DNA from: JAFMDF01 sp039024375
Lineage (GTDB): Bacteria; Bacteroidota; Bacteroidia; Chitinophagales; Saprospiraceae
Length of the DNA stretch: 11,219 nt
Direction: 5' to 3'
Assembly: GCA_039024375.1 (NCBI GenBank)
Contig: JBCCQK010000253.1
Coordinates: forward strand, 1 to 11,219
Shown here: piece after piece, positions 1-7,295 of the stretch
Numbering within the stretch: position 1 is the stretch's first letter
Layout of the letters: every line of letters starts with the position of its first letter
The notes under the pieces: model-generated
The model's input: the letters and a program-made list of their open reading frames with translations, nothing else
Databases searched by the model: none
What the model was told of the DNA's origin: nothing
Translations under genes and position numbers: made by a program

Positions 1-720
1 ATTTCCCCAAAAACCCTTTTTACTCAATTGATAAATGAAATAGGGTACAACAAACAATGCGCCCGATACGTAAATCACAAACATCACAACGACCGCCGTC
101 ACCCATTCGGGATTACCCGCCGCTTGACTGGCCTCGTGGATAATCGGTCGTCCTGCCGCGTTGGCGTAGCTAAATCCCGTTGCCAATAAGCCACCGATCA
201 CAGCGATGGTAATACCCGTACCGACCGACTGATTTTTGGGCAGCTCTTGATCTTTGGCCTCGTCCGCTTCCCTTGTTAAGCCTGCTTTGCCGTTGGCAAT
301 AATACCTAGTAAGACGACAAAAATGCCTCCTAAAATGGTTATAAATACATTGCTCGGCGGGGCGCCGTCTACCCAAAAAGGAAGGAGTGAACCAACCAAA
401 ATAACGGTGCCAATGAATATAGAAAAACCGAGTGATAGACCAATATAGTCAATGGCCTTACCCCACATCATCACGCCAATACCCCACAAGAAACTGGCGA
501 AAGCCATGCTTAATAGTACCTCAGTGGGAATGGCAGCCAGCACATTCGTGAATCCACTCACCAACGCAAAACCTGCTATAATCGGCACTAGGAGCATGTT
601 GATAAAAAACATCACGCCCCAAGTATTTTCAAACTCGAAATCCTTAGTGAATTTTTCTGGTAGGGCGTACAGTCCAAGCATGATACCAGCCATAATGGCC
701 CAAATAATTCCTGTTGTCAT
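1..720 (-). CDS. RhaT-family sugar/proton symporter, C-terminus cut by window edge
   Basis: Inner-membrane permease resembling the L-rhamnose/H+ symporter RhaT. The frame stays open to base 1, so 240 residues are visible of a family that is usually about 340 long. Hydrophobic segments lie roughly at residues 5-20, 34-54, 69-88, 93-114, 124-142, 167-185 and 207-229. The stretch FLWGIG (77-82) followed by a GLSLGFSI-type segment (94-101) and GGIFVVLLGI (131-140) is typical of RhaT. AAGGA sits 6 nt before the ATG, a good ribosome binding site. It is the last visible gene of the minus operon, 31 bp after the cycloisomerase. Family assignment is firm. Substrate is inference: the neighbours suggest 3,6-anhydro-L-galactose rather than rhamnose, since no rhamnose isomerase, kinase or aldolase gene is present. 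Confidence 0.85.
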   Translation of the reverse strand, partial: MTTGIIWAIMAGIMLGLYALPEKFTKDFEFENTWGVMFFINMLLVPIIAGFALVSGFTNVLAAIPTEVLLSMAFASFLWGIGVMMWGKAIDYIGLSLGFSIFIGTVILVGSLLPFWVDGAPPSNVFITILGGIFVVLLGIIANGKAGLTREADEAKDQELPKNQSVGTGITIAVIGGLLATGFSYANAAGRPIIHEASQAAGNPEWVTAVVVMFVIYVSGALFVVPYFIYQLSKKGFWGN

Positions 721-751
721 AATTTTTCCTTTTGTTTTGATTTTTAATTGA

Positions 752-1843
752 CTATTTTTTGTGAGGAGCCAACTTCTCCCAATCGAATATCACCCCAATG
801 CCAATGGTATCGGGCGCTACTGCTCGATAATTTTCCACCACCAAAGGTCGCGTGGTATATTGGTCAATCGGAAAACTGTGTACCTCTAACCAACCCGCAT
901 TTGTTTGTGCCGACACCAAACTGACGTGTAATTCCTGCATTCCGTGCGAACAAATGGGAATCCCATATTTTTTTGCCAGAGCCGCTACTTTTAGCCAACC
1001 CGTCACACCGCCACAATTGGATGCATCAGGCTGGATAAAAGACAATTTCGATTGCGCAAAAGCGTACTTAAATTCGTGAATGGTATGCAAATTTTCACCC
1101 ATGGCTAAAGGTATTCCTATAGCCGCTGCAATTTGTCCGTAACCTAGATAATCGTCGGGAATCGTCGGTTCTTCAAACCAGTAAATATCGTACTTTTCGA
1201 ATGCTTTGGCAGCAGTGATCGCCTGCTTGACACTCATGGAATAATTGGCGTCGACCATGAAGACACGATCTTTGCCAATCAATTGCCGAACTGCAGCAAT
1301 ACGTTCTATGTCTTCCTGTAAATTTTCTCGACCAATTTTTATTTTCACCGCATTAAAACCACTGTCTAAATACCCTTGAACATTTTCCAATAATTTGTCC
1401 ATCGGAAACATCAAATCAATGCCTCCACAGTAAGCCCGACAAGTATTACTTGCTCCCCCCACCATTTGCCAAAGCGGTTGCTCCGCCATTTTGCAGCGAA
1501 TGTCCCATAGTGCAATGTCAATTGTAGAAATGGCAAAGGAGGCAATGCCCCCCCGACCTACGTAATGGATGTGCCATTCCATAAAGTCGTAGAGTCCTTC
1601 GATGTCGGCACCATCCTTTCCTAGTAGGGCAGGGGCGAGGTCGTGTTCAATCATCGCTCTAATGGCGTGTCCCCCTTTTCCACCCGTATAAGTATAGCCT
1701 GTTCCTTCCAATCCATTTTCGAGCGTGATGGTAGTTGTAACCAGTTCAAAATGAAAATGGTCGCCATGTTTGGCATCGGATAATACTTCGGGCAGCGGCA
1801 CTTCAAATAATTGAGTACGAATGTTTTTTATTTGTGTAAGCAT
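752..1843 (-). CDS. 3,6-anhydro-L-galactonate cycloisomerase (enolase superfamily)
   Basis: Cytoplasmic enzyme predicted to open 3,6-anhydro-L-galactonate to 2-keto-3-deoxy-L-galactonate. At 363 residues it has the usual enolase-superfamily layout: capping domain to about residue 125, then the barrel. The mandelate-racemase set is complete, each at a constant +3 offset from the numbering I recall for that enzyme: K167 and K169 of the KxK motif, metal ligands D198, E224 and E250, the D273/H300 dyad, and E320. So it is a catalytically intact racemase-subgroup member. The N-terminal SDAKHGDH (22-29) and TYTGGKGGHA (51-60) look like those of characterised anhydrogalactonate cycloisomerases rather than galactonate, rhamnonate or fuconate dehydratases; this is from memory, not a search. 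The gene lies 39 bp after the aldehyde dehydrogenase and beside a GH117 gene, which supports the substrate. Confidence 0.88.
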   Translation of the reverse strand: MLTQIKNIRTQLFEVPLPEVLSDAKHGDHFHFELVTTTITLENGLEGTGYTYTGGKGGHAIRAMIEHDLAPALLGKDGADIEGLYDFMEWHIHYVGRGGIASFAISTIDIALWDIRCKMAEQPLWQMVGGASNTCRAYCGGIDLMFPMDKLLENVQGYLDSGFNAVKIKIGRENLQEDIERIAAVRQLIGKDRVFMVDANYSMSVKQAITAAKAFEKYDIYWFEEPTIPDDYLGYGQIAAAIGIPLAMGENLHTIHEFKYAFAQSKLSFIQPDASNCGGVTGWLKVAALAKKYGIPICSHGMQELHVSLVSAQTNAGWLEVHSFPIDQYTTRPLVVENYRAVAPDTIGIGVIFDWEKLAPHKK

Positions 1844-1882
1844 TTTTGAGAGTAGTGAATGGAGTCGCCTCTATTCTCTGTT

Positions 1883-3319
1883 CTAATATTTAATGTATGC
1901 TGTTTTCTTTTCCAGGTATTGCTCAAAACCGTACTTACCATCTTCACCGCCAGTACCACTCAATTTTAAGCCATTGTGAAAACCTTGGTGTTGCTCGCCA
2001 TGTCCTCGATTGACATAGATTTCACCGAACTCTAATTCCTGCGTCAAGCGCATAATTTTGTGCATATCCTTGGTAAAAACCATCGCTGCCAAGCCAAATT
2101 CACTATCGTTCGCCATGTCGATTACTTGATCTAAGTCATTGAACTTTAAGACGGGAACGACAGGGCCAAAAATTTCTTCGTGGACGATCTTCATGCCTTG
2201 CGTCACCTCTTCCACAATGGTGGGCTCAAACCAAAATCCCTTGCTATACAATTTTCCTTGGGGGCGTTTTCCACCGAGCGTTACTTTGGCCCCATTGGCG
2301 ATGCTATCGGCAATTAAACTTTCCAAGTGTTCGATACCCGCCAAGTTTGTTTTAGGACCTATATCCGTATCTGTCTTCATCGGGTCTCCCATTTTTAAAG
2401 CCTTTGTCGCTTTCTTGAATTTTTTCATAAAAGCATCGTAAATATCTTCGTGGACATACATCCTTTCATTACAAGTACAGACCTGTCCGCAGTTGTCAAA
2501 ACGAGAATGTAAAGCACCTGCAACAGCAAGGTCTATATCCGCATCTTCAAAGACAATGCAGGGAGCTTTGCCACCGAGTTCCAATTGAACGTGCGTCAGA
2601 TTGGTGGCTGCAGAACGAAAAATCGCTTGGCCCGTAGGCGTACTACCTGTCATCGTGACCATTTTAGTAATGGGACTTTCCACCAAGGCTTTACCTACCT
2701 CTACTCCGCCTGTCACCATATTAATCACGCCATCGGGAATACCTGCTTTTTTGGCGATGTTGCACAGTTCCAAAGTAGAAAGGGGCGCTTCGGGAGTAGG
2801 CTTTAAGACCACCGTGTTGCCCGCTACCAAAGCAGGTCCTAGCTTACGTCCCGCCAATGCCAAGGGGAAATTCCAAGCGGTGATGGCCACTACCACCCCC
2901 CTTGGTACTTTATTGATCCAAATTTGCTCGTCAGGATTATCGGAAGGCAGGATGTCGCCTTCGATGTGTCTGGCCCATTCGCAAGCGTACTCGATAAAGG
3001 TACAGGTAGCTTCCACTTCAAATCCTGCCACTACGTACAATTTGCCCTGTTCGGCAGTAATTAACTTTGCCAGTTTCTTAGCATTCTTTCTAATTCCTTG
3101 ACAAAAAGCTTTGAGCAATTCGGCGCGTTGGCGAGCAGGCATTTTGCCCCACTTCTTTTGGGCTTTCTCTGCCGCTACCAATGCTTTACGTGCATCTTTA
3201 GCCGATCCATTTTGTACGGTTCCAACCACCGTTTCATCAGTGGGGTTAATGATGTTGTCCTTAGACTTGGTATCAGCATTGACCCATTTGCCATTGATGA
3301 ATAATTTATAGTTTTTCAT
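1883..3319 (-). CDS. 3,6-anhydro-L-galactose dehydrogenase (aldehyde dehydrogenase family)
   Basis: NAD(P)-dependent aldehyde dehydrogenase predicted to oxidise 3,6-anhydro-L-galactose to 3,6-anhydro-L-galactonate in the cytoplasm. Length 478 is close to E. coli AldA (lactaldehyde dehydrogenase). Catalytic parts are present: N150 in WNFP, K173 in LKPTPEAP, general base E247 in LELGG, nucleophile C281 in GQVCTCNER, and E382 in EEIFGPV. The C-terminal run QGFHNGLKLSGTGG with the nearby KYGFEQYL is AldA-like. Two further cysteines, C277 and C283, flank the nucleophile. It lies 35 bp after the KduD-like gene and 39 bp before the cycloisomerase that would use its product. By sequence alone it could be a lactaldehyde or other sugar-aldehyde dehydrogenase; the specific substrate is inferred from the locus. 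Confidence 0.82.
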   Translation of the reverse strand: MKNYKLFINGKWVNADTKSKDNIINPTDETVVGTVQNGSAKDARKALVAAEKAQKKWGKMPARQRAELLKAFCQGIRKNAKKLAKLITAEQGKLYVVAGFEVEATCTFIEYACEWARHIEGDILPSDNPDEQIWINKVPRGVVVAITAWNFPLALAGRKLGPALVAGNTVVLKPTPEAPLSTLELCNIAKKAGIPDGVINMVTGGVEVGKALVESPITKMVTMTGSTPTGQAIFRSAATNLTHVQLELGGKAPCIVFEDADIDLAVAGALHSRFDNCGQVCTCNERMYVHEDIYDAFMKKFKKATKALKMGDPMKTDTDIGPKTNLAGIEHLESLIADSIANGAKVTLGGKRPQGKLYSKGFWFEPTIVEEVTQGMKIVHEEIFGPVVPVLKFNDLDQVIDMANDSEFGLAAMVFTKDMHKIMRLTQELEFGEIYVNRGHGEQHQGFHNGLKLSGTGGEDGKYGFEQYLEKKTAYIKY

Positions 3320-3354
3320 GTTGTTTTTTTAAAAGTCTCAAAAAGGAATACCGC

Positions 3355-4125
3355 CTATCTACCCATCCAGCCACCGTCTACCAACATCACACTACCATTC
3401 ATATAATCAGCTGCCTCTGAACACAAAAAGACAATCGGTCCCGCAAAATCTTCGGGCTCGCCCCATCTACCAGCGGGGATGCGCGATAGTATCGAGGCGG
3501 CTCGTTCTGGGTTGTTTCTCAAAGCCTCGGTGTTGTCCGTACTAATGTAGCCGGGGGCAATTGCATTGACATTGACACCTTTGCCGGCCCACTCGTTGGC
3601 AAAAGCCATCGTCATTTGCCCGATCGCTCCTTTACTGGCAGCATAGCCAGGAACGGTAATGCCACCTTGAAAAGTTAGGAGAGAGGCCGTAAAGACTATT
3701 TTTCCGCTACCTCTGGCAATCATGTCTCGACCAAACTCTCTGGTCAAGATAAATTGTGCCGTCTGATTGACTTCGATGACTTTGTCCCACATTTCATCAG
3801 GATGGTCTGCCGCTGGCATTCTTAGAATGGTACCTGCATTGTTCACCAAAATATCAATGACAGGATAGGCGGCTTTAGCTTTTTTAATAAATTTATAGAG
3901 GGCTTTTCGATTGCTAAAATCACAGGTGTAGGCTTTGAATTTTTGCCCTGTTGACTTCACCGCTTTCTCTACGACGCTTCCTTTCTTCTCCAAGCTTGCA
4001 CTAACCCCTATAATGTCTGCTCCCGCCTCGGCCAAGGCAATGGCCATGGCTTTACCAATGCCTCTCTTGCATCCCGTTACTAAAGCGACTTTTCCTTTTA
4101 GACTAAATTTTTTTAAAATACTCAT
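3355..4125 (-). CDS. KduD-like SDR, predicted 2,5-diketo-3-deoxy-L-galactonate 5-reductase
   Basis: Classical short-chain dehydrogenase/reductase of 256 residues with every key element: TGCKRGIG cofactor loop (17-24), NNAG (95-98), N120, S148, and Y161/K165 in YAASK. The opening FSLKGKVALVTG and the ending VDGGWMGR are typical of KduD, 2-deoxy-D-gluconate 3-dehydrogenase. KduD makes KDG from 3-deoxy-D-glycero-2,5-hexodiulosonate. Oxidising C5 of 2-keto-3-deoxy-L-galactonate removes the one stereocentre that separates it from KDG, so it yields the same diketo acid; a KduD-like reductase is therefore what the pathway needs here. It follows the zinc dehydrogenase by 48 bp. A second SDR in the window (9522-10235) lacks the KduD features. 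Confidence 0.82.
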   Translation of the reverse strand: MSILKKFSLKGKVALVTGCKRGIGKAMAIALAEAGADIIGVSASLEKKGSVVEKAVKSTGQKFKAYTCDFSNRKALYKFIKKAKAAYPVIDILVNNAGTILRMPAADHPDEMWDKVIEVNQTAQFILTREFGRDMIARGSGKIVFTASLLTFQGGITVPGYAASKGAIGQMTMAFANEWAGKGVNVNAIAPGYISTDNTEALRNNPERAASILSRIPAGRWGEPEDFAGPIVFLCSEAADYMNGSVMLVDGGWMGR

Positions 4126-4151
4126 TGCTTATTTTTAGATGTCAGAAGATA

Positions 4152-4172
4152 GACCAGTTGATGGTCAGACCA
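4152..4172. repeat. Overlapping short inverted repeats in operon spacer
   Basis: The 48-bp spacer between the zinc dehydrogenase and the KduD-like gene holds GACCA-GTTGA-TGGTC-A-GACCA. The central TGGTC can pair with either flanking GACCA, so two mutually exclusive 5-bp hairpins are possible in the transcript, the second with an unrealistically small loop. It may mark an RNA processing point or affect relative expression; the function is speculative and the arms are short. Confidence 0.3.
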
Positions 4173-4173
4173 C

Positions 4174-5190
4174 TTATGCTTGACAATCCAATAGTACTTT
4201 CATACCATCGGGATTTTTATCAATATTTTCAAAAACAGTTTGGATGTTTGCCAAAGGCTCAACGGCCGTTATCATTTTTTCGAAGGGCAACTCATTCTTG
4301 GTGACCAATTGAATGGCTGTTTCGTAATCCTCTTTTTCATAAACCCTTGCTCCAATCAGTTTCAATTCTTTCCAGAAAAATTTGAATAAGTTAACAGGTT
4401 TCGGTTCGCCGTGAATGGCGACCATAACGATTCTACTCCGAATGCCTGCCACTTCGGTCATTATGTCCACCGTAGGTTGAACGCCTGCCACTTCAAAGAC
4501 CACATCCGCTAGTCGATTGTCGGTTGCTTCTTTTACGTAGGTAACTAAATCGGTGTCAATGGGACTAACTGCTTGAAAACCGAGTTCTTTTGCCAATTCG
4601 ATCCGAGTAGGATTGACCTCAGAAATAAGGACTTTTGCTCCCGTACTTTTAGCGACCATCGCTACCAACAAACCAATAGGGCCACCACCTAAGACAACGG
4701 CGGTTTCGCCAGCTTGCAGCTCCGATAATCTAACATCGTGGCAAGCAACGGCGAGCGGTTCAACTAGAGCCGCCAACTTTAAGTCCGTTGCAGCACTCAG
4801 TTTGTGCAAGGTAAAGGCAGGCACATTCCAATATTGCTGCATTGCTCCTGGACTGTCAATGCCAATAAACTTTAGGTCTTCGCAAATGTGGCTGAACCCT
4901 TTGTCGGAAGGTTTTTCGCTGCGATTGTCTAAAGGACGAACCACTACTTTTTCACCAACGGCAAAGCCCGTTACCGCCTCTCCAACGGCATCGATGGTAC
5001 CCGACATTTCATGTCCGATGCTCAGGGGAATAGATACTCGTTTATCCATCATCCCATGATAAATATGGACGTCTGTTCCGCACACGCCAACATAGGCGAC
5101 CTTAATGCGGACTTCATCTGCTTTGGGAAATTCTTTTTCTCTGTCAACGATGGAAAAGGTGCGGTTCCCTTCGTACATGGCTGCTTGCAT
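4174..5190 (-). CDS. Zinc-dependent alcohol dehydrogenase, predicted 2-keto-3-deoxy-L-galactonate 5-dehydrogenase
   Basis: Medium-chain dehydrogenase of 338 residues, similar to threonine and sorbitol dehydrogenases. Catalytic zinc ligands are visible: C37 in GVCGTD, H60/E61 in GHEMSG, and E144 in VEPLAV. The Rossmann motif GGGPIG lies at 168-173 and an acidic E191 ends the second strand, which favours NAD. Oddly, the lobe that normally carries four structural-zinc cysteines (about 85-110) keeps only C103. In the L-AHG route this enzyme should oxidise C5 of 2-keto-3-deoxy-L-galactonate, leaving a diketo acid for the SDR encoded next. It is the first gene of the minus operon, 500 bp from the divergent GH117 gene. 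The family is certain; the substrate is inferred from the operon, and another polyol or sugar acid is possible. Confidence 0.8.
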   Translation of the reverse strand: MQAAMYEGNRTFSIVDREKEFPKADEVRIKVAYVGVCGTDVHIYHGMMDKRVSIPLSIGHEMSGTIDAVGEAVTGFAVGEKVVVRPLDNRSEKPSDKGFSHICEDLKFIGIDSPGAMQQYWNVPAFTLHKLSAATDLKLAALVEPLAVACHDVRLSELQAGETAVVLGGGPIGLLVAMVAKSTGAKVLISEVNPTRIELAKELGFQAVSPIDTDLVTYVKEATDNRLADVVFEVAGVQPTVDIMTEVAGIRSRIVMVAIHGEPKPVNLFKFFWKELKLIGARVYEKEDYETAIQLVTKNELPFEKMITAVEPLANIQTVFENIDKNPDGMKVLLDCQA

Positions 5191-5232
5191 AGTTGCTTTA
5201 TTTAGTTAGAGGAAAGTGATAAATGTAATAGT

Positions 5233-5280
5233 ATTTGTGCTGAAAATTTTCCTTTGATACGTACTAAAACCATTTGTGCT
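5233..5280. repeat. 9-bp direct repeat upstream of the AHG operon
   Basis: ATTTGTGCT occurs at 5233-5241 and again at 5272-5280, 39 bp apart start to start, that is 43-90 bp upstream of the zinc dehydrogenase ATG. A TACGTA palindrome (5258-5263) lies between the copies. Position and repetition suit an operator for the minus operon, but no protein is known to bind it. Confidence 0.35.
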
Positions 5281-5366
5281 AAAGTCATAGATTTTTATAC
5301 TATAACCGATTGTTCTTGAAAAGACTAAAAAGCTGCTTTTGGCAGTAAACCGTAAGGATTGGGGTG

Positions 5367-5561
5367 ATGGAATTGATTTCACAAAATAGATTGTTGCATC
5401 AATTGACTTCCAAATTGGCGAGTATACAGGAGCTGTCCACCTATCTCTTTATCCATCTTATCTTGTCTACGATGTATAACTTTCTAAAAGAATATTTTAC
5501 TTTTGAGCAGAGAGAAGTAACATCACAAATGCTGACCAGCAGTGCATCCTTCAGTAGGTAA
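5367..5561 (+). CDS. Doubtful small hypothetical ORF
   Basis: An ATG-started frame of 64 residues with AAGGA 8 nt upstream. I recognise no family. The middle (about 27-43) is moderately hydrophobic, followed by a charged stretch, and there is no signal peptide or repeat. It occupies the space where regulatory DNA for both divergent units is expected, so it is more likely chance, or the remains of a lost gene, than a functional protein. Confidence 0.15.
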   Translation: MELISQNRLLHQLTSKLASIQELSTYLFIHLILSTMYNFLKEYFTFEQREVTSQMLTSSASFSR

Positions 5562-5622
5562 CTGTTGGACGAATAGGGTGTTGGCATTAAAAAGATGAAT
5601 TACTTTTCAAAAATTCATAGCT

Positions 5623-5638
5623 GCCCAATTGATTGGGC
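5623..5638. promoter_or_regulatory. 16-bp inverted repeat upstream of GH117, possible operator
   Basis: GCCCAAT-TG-ATTGGGC is a perfect 7-bp inverted repeat with a 2-bp centre, ending 52 bp before the annotated GH117 start. The half-site CCCAAT recurs at 5682-5687, and ATTGGGG is found at 5358-5364. The compact symmetry suits a dimeric DNA-binding protein better than an RNA hairpin. Confidence 0.4.
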
Positions 5639-5690
5639 TGACCGATACAAAATTTTTTAATAATTAGACAATTACAGCCTACCCAATAAG

Positions 5691-6971
5691 TTGAGTGGTT
5701 ACTCTAAACTTTTGAAGAAGGCATCTAAACTAAGTATTGTGAAACTATTGACTCCTTTCTTATGTCTATTGCTTCTTATGACTGCTTGTCAAGAGGTGAA
5801 AGAAACGAAAAACTCCAATATCGCTGAAACAAAATATACGGAGGCAGATTACGATTTTCTAGCTATTGGTAATCCCGAAAAAATGAGTGCAGCCTCTGAG
5901 CGGGCTCTAAGAAATAACTACCATAAAAATGAGGAGTGGTTCGGTACTTTTCGCAATCACGAATTAAAGGGAGATGTAGGTTACGAAAAAGGTGTCATTC
6001 GTAGAGACCCGACCATGGTCATTCAAGTGGATGGCTTGTATTACACCTGGTATACCAAATCAACTGGCAAAACCTATGGATTTGGAAGCGGTGACTCGGA
6101 AAATAAGGTATTTCCGTGGGATAAGTCAGAAATTTGGTACGCTACTTCTTCGGATGGTTGGGATTGGAAGGAGCAAGGTTTGGCCATAACCTTTGGCCCC
6201 AAAGGTAGTTATGACGACCGTTCTGTTTTTACCCCCGAGATACTAGTGCATGAAGGTAAATATTATTTGGTGTATCAATGCATCCAAGCGCCTTATGTCA
6301 ATCGCTCTTTCAATACCGTCGGGATGTCCATTGCAGATAGTCCTAGTGGACCTTGGAAACGCTTGGAGGCTCCCATTTTAGAGGCAGCAAAAGATGGCGA
6401 ATGGTTGGGAGAAGAAGACAGTAGATTTGCCGTCAAAAAACAGGGCAGTTTCGATAGTCAAAAAGTGCATGACCCGACCCTACTCTTTTACAGAGATAAA
6501 TTCTATCTGTATTACAAAGGAGAACGCATGGGAGAACGGAATACGGCTGGTGGACGGGAAATACGCTGGGGGGTTGCCATCGCCGATAACATAGAAGGAC
6601 CTTATGTTAAGTCTGAATACAATCCTATCACCCATAGTGGACATGAACTTTGTGTTTGGAAATATAAAGATGGAATAGCGATGGTATCTTCAGCTGATGG
6701 ACCGGAAAGGCAGACGATTCAATATGCACCAGATGGTATTAACTTTGAGATTATGGCTTATGTCAATTGGGTGCCTAGCGCTATGGGATTGGTCACTACT
6801 TATGACAATGACAAACATCCCACCGAGGCACTTAACTGGGGTTTACACCATCAAACAAAAATCTATCCAGGGGAAACTTGGTTGACAGGAGACAATTATT
6901 TAGCGAGGTTTAGTTTTTCAAGAAACAGAAATATAAAATCAGAATTTGCAGAAAGTAAGGTAAAAAAATAA
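5691..6971 (+). CDS. GH117 exo-alpha-1,3-(3,6-anhydro-L-galactosidase), lipoprotein
   Basis: Five-bladed beta-propeller hydrolase that removes 3,6-anhydro-L-galactose from the non-reducing end of neoagaro-oligosaccharides. The three acidic active-site residues are D106 (RRDP), D261 (VHDP) and E319, with H318 before E319 in SGHEL. Their spacing (155, then 58) equals the spacing I recall for the Zobellia and Bacteroides plebeius GH117 structures. The N-terminal SxAxxR motif (S66, A68, R71) tied to domain-swapped dimers in this family is present. The signal ends in LLMTAC with lipid-anchor C33, so the protein should sit in the periplasm or on the cell surface. No ATG is available: the chosen start is TTG at 5691, but GTG at 5739 would give a compact MKLL-type lipoprotein signal and may be the true start. 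Natural partner of the L-AHG operon next door. Confidence 0.9.
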   Translation: MSGYSKLLKKASKLSIVKLLTPFLCLLLLMTACQEVKETKNSNIAETKYTEADYDFLAIGNPEKMSAASERALRNNYHKNEEWFGTFRNHELKGDVGYEKGVIRRDPTMVIQVDGLYYTWYTKSTGKTYGFGSGDSENKVFPWDKSEIWYATSSDGWDWKEQGLAITFGPKGSYDDRSVFTPEILVHEGKYYLVYQCIQAPYVNRSFNTVGMSIADSPSGPWKRLEAPILEAAKDGEWLGEEDSRFAVKKQGSFDSQKVHDPTLLFYRDKFYLYYKGERMGERNTAGGREIRWGVAIADNIEGPYVKSEYNPITHSGHELCVWKYKDGIAMVSSADGPERQTIQYAPDGINFEIMAYVNWVPSAMGLVTTYDNDKHPTEALNWGLHHQTKIYPGETWLTGDNYLARFSFSRNRNIKSEFAESKVKK

Positions 6972-7230
6972 GTCAATTTTCTCGCTGTAGTTTTCTTTTT
7001 TTGAATAGGGGCGCTCCTTAGAAAAGGAGACCAAAGTCTCTAATTTTGAAGAGGTTATCAGCAAGCTCAAAGCGGCTGAACTTGCAAGAAAGTATAAGAT
7101 TTCCGTTTGTTCGCCTCGTCTCAGCACGAGAAAATACTGGCTGGTAATGGGATGGTGTAGAGTTGTCCCATGCCTACACAGGCAGTGTCATACGATCTAT
7201 TGAAGTAAAATTTCAAAAATAATGCTCAGC

Positions 7231-7248
7231 AGTTGAACTAGTTCAACT
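7231..7248. promoter_or_regulatory. 18-bp perfect palindrome, possible operator
   Basis: AGTTGAACTAGTTCAACT reads identically on both strands. It lies 100 bp upstream of the GlcG-like start and is followed by six T (from 7248), so a short hairpin with a CTAG loop plus a U-run is also possible; the low GC of the stem makes a protein-binding site more likely than a terminator. Confidence 0.4.
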
Positions 7249-7295
7249 TTTTTCTCTCTTCTATTCAAGAAATTTGTATGGTTACTGTGTCAAAA

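Larger units (their letters stand above)
5191..5690. promoter_or_regulatory. Divergent intergenic region between the AHG operon and GH117
   Basis: The 500 bp between the two divergent starts must hold both promoters. It is AT-rich and contains several operator-like elements: a 9-bp direct repeat (5233-5241 and 5272-5280) near the operon start, AAAAGC-T-GCTTTT (5328-5340), ATGAATT...AATTCAT (5595-5618), and GCCCAAT-TG-ATTGGGC (5623-5638) before GH117. A TACTTTTG matching TAnnTTTG sits at 5498-5505 without a convincing -33 partner. No regulator gene is present in the window, so any controlling protein is encoded elsewhere. A small doubtful ORF lies inside (5367-5561). Confidence 0.5.

Noticed and set aside
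170..376. Minus-strand frame inside the permease gene
   Set aside because: Arginine-rich translation in a shifted frame of the RhaT-like gene; the true frame encodes clear membrane segments over the same bases.
2601..3101. 166-codon plus-strand open frame opposite the aldehyde dehydrogenase
   Set aside because: It is antisense to a gene with complete catalytic motifs and resembles no family; long antisense frames are common opposite such genes.
752..4125. L-fucose or L-rhamnose oxidative pathway for the minus operon
   Set aside because: An acid dehydratase, SDR and AldA-like dehydrogenase would also fit, but the cycloisomerase N-terminus and the adjacent GH117 favour 3,6-anhydro-L-galactose, and no fuconate or rhamnonate hydrolase or aldolase gene is seen.
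4613..5059. 148-codon plus-strand frame opposite the zinc dehydrogenase
   Set aside because: Shadow of a well-supported gene with zinc ligands and Rossmann motif on the minus strand.
5498..5505. TACTTTTG as the GH117 promoter
   Set aside because: It matches TAnnTTTG but has no -33 partner at a normal distance and lies almost 190 bp from the start; kept only as a note in the intergenic entry.
6939..7127. Minus-strand 62-codon frame overlapping the GH117 3' end
   Set aside because: Low-complexity, phenylalanine- and lysine-rich, overlaps a real gene and has no recognisable family.
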